From assembly GCA_021396245.1 (NCBI GenBank), contig WNYE01000070.1, positions 124,001 through 188,000 on the forward strand: a DNA stretch of 64,000 bases. Reading direction: 5' to 3'. Shown here in pieces: positions 41,305-51,677 of this stretch. The position numbers and the translations under genes are program-made. This DNA comes from Sporothrix humicola. Taxonomy: Eukaryota > Ascomycota > Sordariomycetes > Ophiostomatales > Ophiostomataceae. The first letter of the stretch is position 1. Every line of letters starts with the position of its first letter. Below the pieces are notes generated by a model. It searched no databases, was not told the DNA's origin, and saw only the letters and a program-made list of their open reading frames with translations.

Positions 41305-44084
41305 AGATACAAGATACTTGCAGGCATCTGACAATTGGGAATTGGGAATTAGATGTGGTCAGTGTGGAGTGTGGTTCGTGGTTCGTGGTTCATGGCTGGG
41401 CTGCAGATGTTTCGTATCATCAGCCTTCCCAATGGCCCCCGCATGGGAGATTCATAAAGTCAAATGTGGAAACGAAAATGAGCCAGGGTCTCGAACGACA
41501 AAGAATAGGATGAAGGGCTCAAGTGTGGGGAGCAGAGAAAAGAAAGCGTGAAAAAACAAGACTTGACAAGACTGGACAAGCAATACGAAACCATACGAAA
41601 ATGGACGACATCGGGCCCGTTTGAGCTTCATTCGCGGGATTTTCAGGGCCACGTCTTTCGAGTCCTGGTTCCAGAACGGCTATTGAGCGTCGAGAGGCTC
41701 GAAAAAGAAAAGAAACAGCCACAAAAGACGTCCAAAGGTGGTTTCTGCGGGTGGGCTAGCGACTGTGGACCGTTGGCAGTGGGCTGTGGTGGATCTTGTC
41801 GCGATAGTTTTGTGATTTCAGTGAAGGAAAAACATTCAGAAATCAGAAAGCTATGACAGAGGCAAACACACGGGCCAATCAGAACGCCCAAAAGTGCTGT
41901 CGGTAGCTCTTACACGCCCAAAAGCTTGGCGGATGGGAGCGATAAGCTCCAGGGGAAAAGACGGGATGGGAGGACGTTAAAGGAAAACTACGGAGTTGCA
42001 AAATCGACCATAAAGGCATCCACCCGCGCCAGCCAATAGCGTACTAGTGATAAGGGAGAAAAGAGACGCAAAGCGAGAAAAGCTTCGTAGAATGCAGTTC
42101 TAGTGCCCTCTGCCGCCCTTTTCAGCGGGCATTAGTGATTTAGTGGAGGTGGACTTGCACAATGGGACGGCCCTGTGTGCCTGGTAAGGTTTTGTGGATG
42201 AAAATGTGCCGAACGGAAGGAACGTTTCTATGCCTCTCTCAGTTTGGTCGAAAGAGGGCTCGGGCGGTAGTTGAAAGAATGAGGAAGGGGCGAGAGGAGG
42301 AGGGAGGGTCAAGGAAGGAACGACGAACGACGAAAAACACAAATGGTACTTTCCTGGCAAAACTCGAATGATTCAGAGGTGCTTTTTAGGAAAGAGCTCA
42401 CAAGAAACAGCTCTCATGGCTGGGGGTTGATGTTGACGAGATACGAAACCAAGACATTGTGTGCATCCTCCGGGTTCCTGTCTCCGAATTTTGAATTCTG
42501 AATTCTGAGCTCCATACGCGTACGGAGGAAAGTCGGGTCCGTCAACAACTCAAGCCTAGAATCTCCACGATAGGGTCGGTCATAGATATTGCTCACTTTT
42601 GTCATTTTGTGTTGTCTCCCCACAACGAAAAGCCAAGCTCATCTCCACGTTAGTTTCCACTGATCTCCACGTTGGCGTTTTCATTTCTTTTTTCTCTTTT
42701 TTTCCCTCTTTTTATTTTCGTCGTTGACTCTCCGTTGACTCTCTATCACATCTGTTCCTGTCAAATTTCTCACCCTCGTCCATGGGTGTGGTCAAAATCT
42801 CTGATAAAGAATGCGCGACGGTGATTGGCTAATCAGAGAACATCCCTGCACTTTCACGATCCTTGCACCGGAGTCGGCCGCCAGACATGCAACATCAAAC
42901 GTCAACCTCTTGATGCCGGGATTGTATTCGGCTATTCGTTATGAAGTACTTTACCGTACCCATTCCTCATTTTCTTCTGTCCCTCTCTTATTTTCCATCC
43001 CGTCCTTGACCGTGGTGTCGCAATGTAGACACGAAAACGGAAAGGAAACAAACCAAAATAGCACGTGAGCAGACTGACAGCCCATTGCAGCATAAAACGA
43101 ATGCCGCAATATCACCTCAAGGACCATGTCTCTCTGGAGTCAACCGGCGGTCTCCGTTGAACCGGGCTCAAAAGCCTCCCCCAAACCCCAAGTTCTAAAT
43201 TCCCTCGTCGATCACGATAGATAACGCAGTCGTTTCTTCATCCTGTCATCTCCTTTTTTCGGTCCCATGGCAGCTCTCATTCTTGGGGAACGTGGGGGAG
43301 GAGCTTGGGCCAGTATCCAATGGGAAAAGCTGAAAACTCACCCTCCACAATCAGGGAAAGAAGAAGAAAAAAGAAGAAAATGCAAGTCCTAGGCCCGAAA
43401 GGCTGAGGCTGAAATAAAGCCTTTGGGGAAAGTCCCATCGTGGGTCAGCATCAAGACTTGCCAACCTGATAAGAATGGCAGAAAGCCCAGTAAATTGTAA
43501 GAGAACATGCATTTGTGCGTTTGACCACGGATTTTGAATTCAATAGTGTCCTGCACACGGCGCCTCACATTCGGTCTAAGCCAAATTCATGTCACATCAA
43601 CAACAGAGTGAATTTTGACTGATAACATGAAGAATCCCTTCCCGTGTCCGCATGGGATATTTGATAAATGCGTCCAGTTGTTGGGCCGGATGTTTAATTG
43701 TTTTCTAGATAACCTTAAATTTTTAAATTATGTTTTCCTGGAAATGTTGTATATATTTCTTTCTGTCTTTTTTTTTCTTTTTTTTTTTGGAAGAAAAATA
43801 AAAAAAGCTTAGCCGAAGAAAAATATGCTTACAAGTTCACACTGTTTATTTTAAATTATAATATTATGATGTCCACAAAAATCAACGAGATACACTATTT
43901 ATGTACAAATTTGCAATATGAACCATTAAATCACAGATGCGGCTATCCCAAAGGTTGGATTCATGTTCGTCAAGTCTCCAAATCGAAGCGTATGCAGCCT
44001 GCACGTGATGTCTTGTATGTTTATTTTTAGAAGTATTCACCGCTTCAGTGACTTTGACATAGACATTCAACCAACTACTGCGAC

Positions 44085-45618
44085 ATGCCTTCGAAACCTC
44101 GGGTTACAAACGCCTTTAAAGATGACTTGGTGTGGGAGAAGCTGGATGAACGCATCGACGAATGGCTCGAAACGGTCAAGACCAGCGATGTGTACCGGGC
44201 AGTGGTAAAATTCATCCTCGAGCACAAGCCGGGCAAGGCGGTAGAGATGCACCGGGCGATCAAAGGCGGCTACAATGTTTGCTACCGCCTTGAATACGAC
44301 GACGGAAGCTCTGTTATTATGCGGGTCCCGATCAAAGGTGTGTACAAGACCGGGCTTGCATGTATTCATGCGTAATGTTTTTCAGCTGGTTAACTCCTCA
44401 GACGTCGTGCCTTTGCCTCTCCAGGATGAAAAGGTCCTGTATGAAGTTGCTGCCATGCGATATGTAGAGGCCAACACAAGCATCCCAGTGCCGCACATCT
44501 ACCACTATGGCATGGCGGCGGACAACCCGCTTGGCCTGGGCCCATTCATTATTATGAGCTACATTGAGCACCACGACAACCTGTCTAGTATTCTGAGAGA
44601 TCCAGATCGTCCAGTTGACAAGTATCCTGTCCTCAATCCCAACATTGACGAGGCAGTCCTGAAAGCCGTGTACGAACAGGTGGCGGATATACTGCTACAA
44701 CTGGACGGCCTGCGCTTTCCGCACATTGGATCGTTGGTACAAGACAAGGCCACGGGCGAAATAGCCGTCAAGGGCAGACCTTTGCTTTCCAACATGATTG
44801 ATCTTTTAATTCACACAGACGCGCCAGTGGAGGCGGAGGGCATTCTGCCAGCCGCGAATACCATATACACTGATCCTAATGATTGGTTTGGTGCAATGGC
44901 AAAGATCCACATGGCACAGTTTGTCTTCCAGTGCCGGGATAACGTGGAAGACGATGACGATGCTCGCGACAAATATGTGGCACGGCAACTGTTCCGCCAA
45001 GTCACAGAGCAAGGCAACTACGCACCAGCAACCGGCTCTGCCTCTGATCCTAAAACATCAATATTTTCTTTGTACTCGGAAGACCTCCGGCCGGCAAACA
45101 TTCTCATCGACAAAGACGGCCGCATTGTGGGTGTGATTGACTGGGAGTTTGTCTATGCGGCGCCGCTGTCGTTTACCAGCAGCCCGCCGTGGTGGCTTCT
45201 GATGGAAGAGCCCGAGTCGTGGTCTCCCGGGGGACTGGATGGCTGGATGGAAACGTATGAACCTCGACTTCAGACATTCTTGGCCGCATTGGAAGCTGTC
45301 GAGAAGGACAGGCCTGCCACCAGTGAGCCGCTTTCTCGGCGTATGCGTACATCCTGGGAGACAAAAGACTGGATGCGCAGCTATGCTGCTCGACGCTCGT
45401 GGGCTTTTGACTATATGTGGTGGAAACATCTAGACGAGCAGTTCTTTGGTCCCAACGAGGACCAAGACCACAAGGCACGGCTGCCGCTGCTCTCGGATGC
45501 TCAGAGAGGTGTAATGGAGGAGCTTGTCGAGCAAAAGTTGAAGGACGGCCAAGAGACTGAGATCCGAACATTGAAAACGGAGGAAGCAGAGGCGTGCCTA
45601 ACAAAATATTTGGTGTAA
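44085..45618 (+). CDS. APH-like phosphotransferase (aminoglycoside phosphotransferase superfamily)
   Basis: Two exons (44085-44339 and 44425-45618) encode 482 residues. The intron has a GTGTAC donor; an alternative GT two bases earlier would shift the frame, so the phase-0 choice is preferred. Joining gives VPIKG/DEKVLYEVAAMRY. The N-lobe shows YNVCYRLEYDDGSSVIMRV and a conserved Glu in the EKVLYEV helix. The catalytic loop reads SEDLRPANILID, with Asp305 and Asn310; the usual His-Gly-Asp is replaced by Ser-Glu-Asp, as in many fungal members. The metal-binding Asp324 is in GVIDWEF. The substrate is unknown: fungal members may act on small molecules or as protein kinases. Codon use is looser than in neighbouring primary-metabolism genes. 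It converges with the flavin monooxygenase gene. Confidence 0.85.
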
Positions 45619-45812
45619 TGGCGGTGACGTATTTACGGCGTTTCTGTATCAAATTAGAAAGATTACTGGTCGCGGCATGGAATTTACGTACGTTTTATTG
45701 TTTTGATGATATACTTTTATTGTAAATAAGAAGAAACGCGCAGAGCTATGCTGGTATTTAGAAAACTAAGAGGGCAACGGATTACGCAGTATTAGAAACC
45801 CATTACTCAAGG

Positions 45813-47027
45813 TCACTCGGGTGGAGGGCCGTAGCTCTTCATCACCTCGGCCATTTTCTGTGCTCCGCCTTCAGAGAACATGATGGACCGGTTTTGTTCC
45901 GTCTCTTCGGCCCGTTCGCCAGCTCGAGATGTCATGTTTGCCTCAAAAGCGGCGAGAGGTTCTCTCATTCTTTCCCGGAAAGATGCTCCTGAATCGGAAG
46001 CAGACACAGCGCTACCAATTACACGACTGAGATCCAATGCATCCCACAAAGCCAGGTTAACACCCTCGCCTGCATACGGAAGCATGAGGTGGGCAGCGTC
46101 GCCAATCAGCGTGGCACACGGGCGGCTTGACCAGCCTTGGCCGGCAGGAAGGCGGTACATCGGGTTTGCCGTGGGAAGTCCATCAAGCCGAATGGTGTCG
46201 TGAAGACCTGCCGAGATGAGGGCCTTTGTCGACGCTCCCCACGGGCCAAACATGTCGTCCCGGGTGAGAAGTGCTTCTTTGATCTGGGCGGCGTCCCGGC
46301 CAGCAAACGGATCTCCACTGCTGTCGGTGCCAAGGGTGACATAGAGACACTCTGTGTCACGAATGCCGCGGTGGCCAATGACGGCCGTCTTGCTGCTGCC
46401 CAGTAAAAAGCAGGTGCCTGTGCCGACAAGGCCAGCCAGGTCTGGGAACCGTGTTGAAATGTCGCGGATCGTCACCGTCACGTACTGGAGGCCGGAATAT
46501 TCAGGTTTGGTGGGTGTCAAGAGAGGCCGGATCCGGGACCAGGCACCATCGGCCCCAACAACAAAGTCGAAGACCTCGGAATATACGCCATCGAATTGAA
46601 GGGCGACGCTGCCGTCTTCCTGCTTGTGGGCAGCAACCAGCTTCTGGTCCCACCGAATGTTGGATGGCTCGACCTGGCCGAGCAAAAGTCCGAGGAGAGC
46701 ATGGCGTGCAATCTCGGGGCGGTTCTGCTGACCGCCGTCGTCGGTGTGTAGCGTATTGCCGTCGCGGTCAATGATGGCCATCGACTCTGAGCAGTCCGCC
46801 GTGAGTTTGCCGAACTCGTCGGTCAGACCGCAGGCTTCAATCGCTGCCTGGCCTGATTCTTCGTGCAGATCCAGCATGCCCGACGGGCTTGCCAGCTCCT
46901 CTTCCGTGGGCTTGGACCGCCGCTCAAAGATGGTGAAGTTCACATTTTGATTCTGCAGGAGAACACCAAGAGCAAGGCCGGCAGGACCAGCGCCAATAAT
47001 GGCAATGCGAGGTTGTGAGGCAGACAT
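45813..47027 (-). CDS. FAD-dependent monooxygenase, TetX/salicylate hydroxylase-like
   Basis: A single-exon gene of 404 residues. I chose ATG 47027; the frame extends upstream only to a GTG. It is a class A flavoprotein hydroxylase using FAD and NAD(P)H. The FAD ADP-site is IAIIGAGPAGLALG (Gly12, Gly14, Gly17). VVGADGAWSRIRP is the DG motif, and LIGDAAHLMLPYAGEGVN is the GD motif that binds the ribityl chain. The length fits single-domain TetX-like enzymes, and there is no C-terminal membrane helix. The substrate is unknown, but relatives oxidise aromatic or polycyclic compounds, including antibiotics. The neighbours are an APH-like gene (convergent, 194 bases) and a methyltransferase (same strand, upstream). 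A 64-bp inverted repeat lies about 240-305 bases upstream of the start. Confidence 0.9.
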   Translation of the reverse strand: MSASQPRIAIIGAGPAGLALGVLLQNQNVNFTIFERRSKPTEEELASPSGMLDLHEESGQAAIEACGLTDEFGKLTADCSESMAIIDRDGNTLHTDDGGQQNRPEIARHALLGLLLGQVEPSNIRWDQKLVAAHKQEDGSVALQFDGVYSEVFDFVVGADGAWSRIRPLLTPTKPEYSGLQYVTVTIRDISTRFPDLAGLVGTGTCFLLGSSKTAVIGHRGIRDTECLYVTLGTDSSGDPFAGRDAAQIKEALLTRDDMFGPWGASTKALISAGLHDTIRLDGLPTANPMYRLPAGQGWSSRPCATLIGDAAHLMLPYAGEGVNLALWDALDLSRVIGSAVSASDSGASFRERMREPLAAFEANMTSRAGERAEETEQNRSIMFSEGGAQKMAEVMKSYGPPPE

Positions 47028-47661
47028 GGCTGTAGTTTTGAGGGTTTGTGGATGGGTGTTAATGATGGTGGTAGTGTTGGTTTGAAGATGTTGGATATGA
47101 TATTGTTTGGTTTGCTTAAAGGGTTGATTCTTGAAAATAAAATGTATCTTCACGACAGGAAAGGACTGATTTTATATGTGTGATGTCGTTGCCAAAGTGC
47201 ATGCTGGTCGTTGGTTGTTTCCTGCGAAAATTGCGGAAGTGTTAGTGTGTGAATCGTCCGAAAGTTGCGAAAACCCCGAAATTTGCACTGCAGATGGTGC
47301 GCAATTTGGCGGATGGAGATTTCGGGGTTTTCATATGGCCACTCGGCCATTTCCACTTACACCACCCAATGTCACATTGATTGCCATTCTGAGTAACTGC
47401 TGATCTTTTTTGCCAGAGTCTAGCTGAAGAACACGAAAATGCGCAACAATAAGAAAGGCCGATGGATAAACTCATGATGATGCAAATGTGAATGAAAGAT
47501 TTGATCAAATGTAGAATGCATTTGGCGCTCTAGCCGCAATATTCAGATTCGTGGGAGGTAGATTGGTTCAAACAGAAAGGCAATATGCAAAACAGCTCGC
47601 TCGTGATATGTGATTTTCATCAGATAATTACAAACAAAATAGAATGCAACACTCATCCAGT
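47028..47661. other. Intergenic region upstream of the flavin monooxygenase
   Basis: The stretch contains the monooxygenase promoter and the 3' end of the methyltransferase gene. Its one notable structure is the inverted repeat at 47269-47332. No gene is supported. Confidence 0.5.
47269..47332. repeat. Inverted repeat, 14-bp perfect arms
   Basis: GAAAACCCCGAAAT (47269-47282) pairs exactly with ATTTCGGGGTTTTC (47319-47332) across 36 bases. Inside the loop, TTGCAC and GTGCGCAA can extend the pairing imperfectly. It lies upstream of the flavin monooxygenase and could be a regulator operator-like palindrome, a hairpin RNA or a footprint of a small element. Confidence 0.75.
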
Positions 47662-48711
47662 CTAGTCCTTTCTTCTTGTAGCCAGGGTAATCGATACTGG
47701 CCACTCAACCGAAATGGTGCTGTTGGGCTGGCTCGCAACGATTTCTTCCAGCTCTTTCCACTCGTCCAGCGCCCACGTCGTGTCGTCGAAGCCCAACTGA
47801 GAGCTGGCCAGCAGGCCCCGAAGCCATGCAGCATCGGCCTGGCGGCCCCATGCTGCGTCCTGTACGTATTCCAGGGTGTCTGTGGGCGCCACAAAGGTCT
47901 CTGCCTCCTCCCAGAGGGACGGCTCGCTGTCCACGAAATACAGTGCCCGCTTGTCGTCCTTGGCGACATTGACGTATATCCGGCGGACATCCTCGAAAAG
48001 GTCGGACGGGAAGGCCACAAAGTCGAGGCCGGTCATGGCCTTTGCCATGCCGCGGATGGCGGCCGGGAAGAGTTTGCCCTCGCGCATCAGGCGCAGCGTT
48101 TCGCGGCTGGCGGCCTTGTACCACAGCTCTTCGGCGCGCTTGTTGCCCGGGAACAGGAGCTGAAAGCCGTAGATGACGGCAGCAAACGTGCCACCCGGCT
48201 TCAGGGTCTCGGCAACAGCGCGCACCGTCGTCGGCGTGTCCATGTAGTGGAAGGCCATGCAGATGGACGTAAAGTCGACGGATGCCGGCGGCAGCCACTC
48301 GGCTATCTTCTCGGCCGGGCTCTGCTGGAACGTAAAAGTTTCGCGCGGGGTCAGGGTGGCTTCGGCGGTGGCGAGGTTGGCGGCGCCGGCGTCCGACACG
48401 AACACTTTGTCAAAATGCTGGCCGATGACGGTGGCAGCCGTTCCCGGCCCAGACCCGGCATCGTGTGCAGTCTCGAACTGGCCGCCGTGGCTCCGGTGGT
48501 AGTCGAACCATCGCGTCCACATGGACTCTGGGTAGACGGGGCGGTAGCGGTGATAGGCCTGCCAGTCGAGGTTTTTAAACGCAAAGGCGTACTTGACGTC
48601 CCGTGTGCCTTCGGCGGTCACCTCGGCCTCGTGTCGGTCGGTCAAGGTCGAGGCTGGTGTTGGCTGGTCGTCCGCCGTGGCCGTGGTGGCCTGGTTGGCC
48701 GCGTCGGTCAT
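47662..48711 (-). CDS. SAM-dependent methyltransferase, class I (Crg1/Tmt1-like)
   Basis: A single-exon gene of 349 residues with no signal peptide, probably cytosolic. About 40 hydrophilic residues precede the domain. The SAM-binding loop is DAGSGPG (84-90), and FVSDAGAANLATA carries the acidic end of strand 2. VDFTSICMAFHYMD is motif II-like, and LKPGGTFAAVIYG is the post-II strand. The pattern YHRYRPVYP before the domain and WYKAASRETLRLM after it match fungal relatives of yeast Tmt1 (trans-aconitate methyltransferase) and Crg1 (cantharidin methylation). The substrate is unknown. It lies upstream of, and on the same strand as, a TetX-like monooxygenase, which suggests but does not prove joint action on a small molecule. 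Confidence 0.88.
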   Translation of the reverse strand: MTDAANQATTATADDQPTPASTLTDRHEAEVTAEGTRDVKYAFAFKNLDWQAYHRYRPVYPESMWTRWFDYHRSHGGQFETAHDAGSGPGTAATVIGQHFDKVFVSDAGAANLATAEATLTPRETFTFQQSPAEKIAEWLPPASVDFTSICMAFHYMDTPTTVRAVAETLKPGGTFAAVIYGFQLLFPGNKRAEELWYKAASRETLRLMREGKLFPAAIRGMAKAMTGLDFVAFPSDLFEDVRRIYVNVAKDDKRALYFVDSEPSLWEEAETFVAPTDTLEYVQDAAWGRQADAAWLRGLLASSQLGFDDTTWALDEWKELEEIVASQPNSTISVEWPVSITLATRRKD

Positions 48712-51677
48712 AATGGTGTTGATATTGTGTTGAGTGGTTTCAGAGAGTGAAGTGAGTTGGCAGAAATGCGAGGAGGTTGAAGGCAGTTACAATTCCGAAA
48801 GAGGCCAAAGGGAACGAACAATATATTTAAGGAAGGAACAAATGTATGAAATTCAAAATTCACAGTAGAAACAGGAAAGAACAAAACGAGTTGTACCAAG
48901 AGGGAAGGAGCCACGGGTGGGGGTTATGTATGTTTTGGCTTCTGGGCAAGTGCGCCAACCGCAAAAAGGGGGGGAATAGGAGAATTAAAAATGGAAGGTA
49001 CGATATTATCATATGATGCACAGTCTAGACCAGGTACAAAAATACAAAAATTACACGAAAGACAAAAAGTACAAACGAGAGCAGACCCTTGACCACTCCA
49101 TGGTCGAGCAATTATTGCAACCGCGCCTAAAAAAAAGACCTGGGTTTTGAAGCTCGACAGCTGTCAAAGTCAAGCGCGGGGCATGTGGCATTATCGTACT
49201 CCGTACTCCATACACAGAACCAGAAACCAGACAATTGGCATTTGGCATTTGATTTTCCAGAACGATTGAAACAATGGGCAACGGACCTTGAGCTAATGTC
49301 AGCTAGAACAGGGCCAAGAACGGAGCAAAGACGTAGTAGTGGATTGGCCAGCGCTAAGTGCAAACTGCCCGGCGGAAAAAGAAACCGGGGGACGGGCGGG
49401 AACGGGAATAGTGAGTCTGATTCTTTACGTGGTAGAAGGTGCATACGAGGTGATAAACAGGACGGCAGGAGAGACGAGAGCGACCAAGTAAAGAATAAAA
49501 TCCCACGGGGCTTCGGGCATATGCCTAGGAAGAGGAGAAAGAGTACGACGTCAGAAAGAGATCCACGAGGTGACAAGTGACGAGGAGAAAATATTCCGAC
49601 AAAAAGAAGGGGCAAATGTCGACCCGACCTGGATCTTTCCTTGGCATGCCACCTTGCATCACCGAAACTCGGGGGTCCAAAGACTTCAAAAAAAGGAAGG
49701 TGGTGGTGGAAGACAATATCGACGGAGAGAGATGATGATAAGATCTTAGTTGTTAACACAGAGCAACTTGCAAAGTATGAGAAATAATCATTAGAGGCAG
49801 AGTGGACGGAGTTTGTTGTATGTGAGAACGATGACCAAGTATCAAATCGAAAATGGGATGGGGACTGGAGAACGCTGTCGTCAATATTGATATCAGAGCG
49901 GATCTTGTAGAAACGAAAAAGAAAAGATGGGGGCGATGCCTGGACAACACAATAAAGAGGGCCCGTCCCGCCGGCTGCCACTAACAAATCCTTCAATCCT
50001 CTGCCGTTTACAACATGCAACACTCCACACCATTTAGGAACACTTTTACTTCTGTCATGTTCTGATGAGACCTCATTGAGATGTTTTGTGTCCGTGGGAA
50101 AGGGCTCGATCGATACGAACGTGAGCCTACGAAACACAAACGCTATTCTTTCGGCATTTTTGACATTCCCAATTCTTTTCCAACCTATTCATGGTACGAC
50201 TGCATGTCCGGCGATACACTTACTTCTTTTTTCTGTGGCTGCCTGCAGACCTGCAAGTGTGCGGAAAACGGATGTGACGGAATGCACGGAAATGGTCCCG
50301 CTGTGTGTGCGGAAGGTGCCGTGCACTGTTCCAGCGCCTTTTACCCTTTAGCTGCGTCGTAGGCGCGCAAGTACGCTGTAAGTTGGGGACTGGGGCTGTC
50401 AGCTCGCTGTCTGCTGCAGAAGGGGAAATAATTGGCGCTGGCTTACACGCTCAATGGGGTTAGCAAGGCATGCAGGGCGCTGCAAGAACGAAGAACGAAA
50501 AACGAAAGACGGGACAGATCAAGCTGTTTGCAAGCTGAAGGACAGAATTTGTTCAGCTCCCCAGAGCTCAGTGACAGGCCGTGGAACGCAGTCAAGTGCA
50601 CAATGGCAGGTTTTGTGTTCCGCCTTAATCTGGAGACAAGCGGAACACCAAATGTCTGTTGGCGCGGCAGACGTCTCGCTAGGGGCGATCATGGCACAAA
50701 GAAATTCGTGCATTGTAAAGAAAGGTAGAAGGAAGGTGATTAACACAGTACCCATTGTACGTGAGTGTTCTTTTCAAAGTAGTTGTCTATTAAGTCTAGT
50801 CATTCCCTTGTTCTGAGGCAAGGAAAGTGAAATTGAGGATACATAGTTAACCCATTCGACAATGAAGCGGTGAACATCTACACGTGGTGATAGCATGGAT
50901 AGCAAATCTAGGAAGCCCTTCTCAGGAATGATTCAATGGCTGGCTTCTGTAGAAGATACGTGAACAGTATTCCGCGTTATGCATGGCCATCTTGTAAATG
51001 TTGCAAAGATACGTCGTATATTGAACAGGAAGGGCGGAAGGATATCATGTCGTATTGCTTGCCAAGAGCACCGATCAGAGAAAAAGGAAACAACACGGAC
51101 ACAGCGGGACATCAATCCAAAGTATGTCTAGTATCGAAGCCGTGTACGAAGTATGTTGCAATACGTCGTAAATCGGCAAGTGAATACGTCAGGCAGAAGT
51201 CCCCGCGGAATAAAGTGCAACTGCCAAGGGTGTGCTGAAGATCGACCAGGATTTCCACTTTCGGGGCTGAAGCCTGAGAACCAGGTAGCCCCATGTTCCA
51301 GTGTTCAGCATACTCTTGCATCTCCTTGCATCGGGCATTCAACATCAAACACTGTCTATCCTTTTATTTTCTGTGATCCTCCCGTTTCGTAGGATTCAAG
51401 GTGGCCACACAGGACAACATGCGGAAGACTTCCGCCATAACAACGGGAACAATCACTGCGACATCACATTCGCCAAGAACATAGCATTTCCAAAAAGAAA
51501 AGAAGGGGGGAAACATGGGGCCAACATTGAGGCACAAAATCATTGACAAGAAAAATAGATCTGCTCATTTGCTCGCTGCAAGAGATATCAAAGTATCAAA
51601 GACAAGTCAAAGTTGTCGCCCAGATGCGTGAGTCGTCACTATCCAAAAAGAAAGAGAAATAGTATGCCCACACTCCA
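48712..51677. other. 3-kb gene-poor region
   Basis: No gene with recognisable content is found. A stop-free frame of 336 codons runs on the minus strand (49127-50137) but has no ATG in its first 240 codons. A double TACTCC motif occurs at 49197-49210. The remainder contains only short open frames. Confidence 0.5.

Larger units (their letters stand above)
40699..44084. other. 3.4-kb intergenic region
   Basis: The left part is the Dur3-type promoter with GATA sites and a TATA-like run. The rest has no supported gene. Short direct repeats occur, such as CGTTGACTCTC twice at about 42722-42743 and ATCTCCACGTT twice near 42645-42675. The last 400 bases before the APH-like gene are A/T-rich. Confidence 0.5.

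Noticed and set aside
47028..47153. 42-residue N-terminal extension of the flavin monooxygenase
   Set aside because: The upstream frame begins with GTG and contains no ATG before 47027. The protein from 47027 already begins just before the FAD motif.
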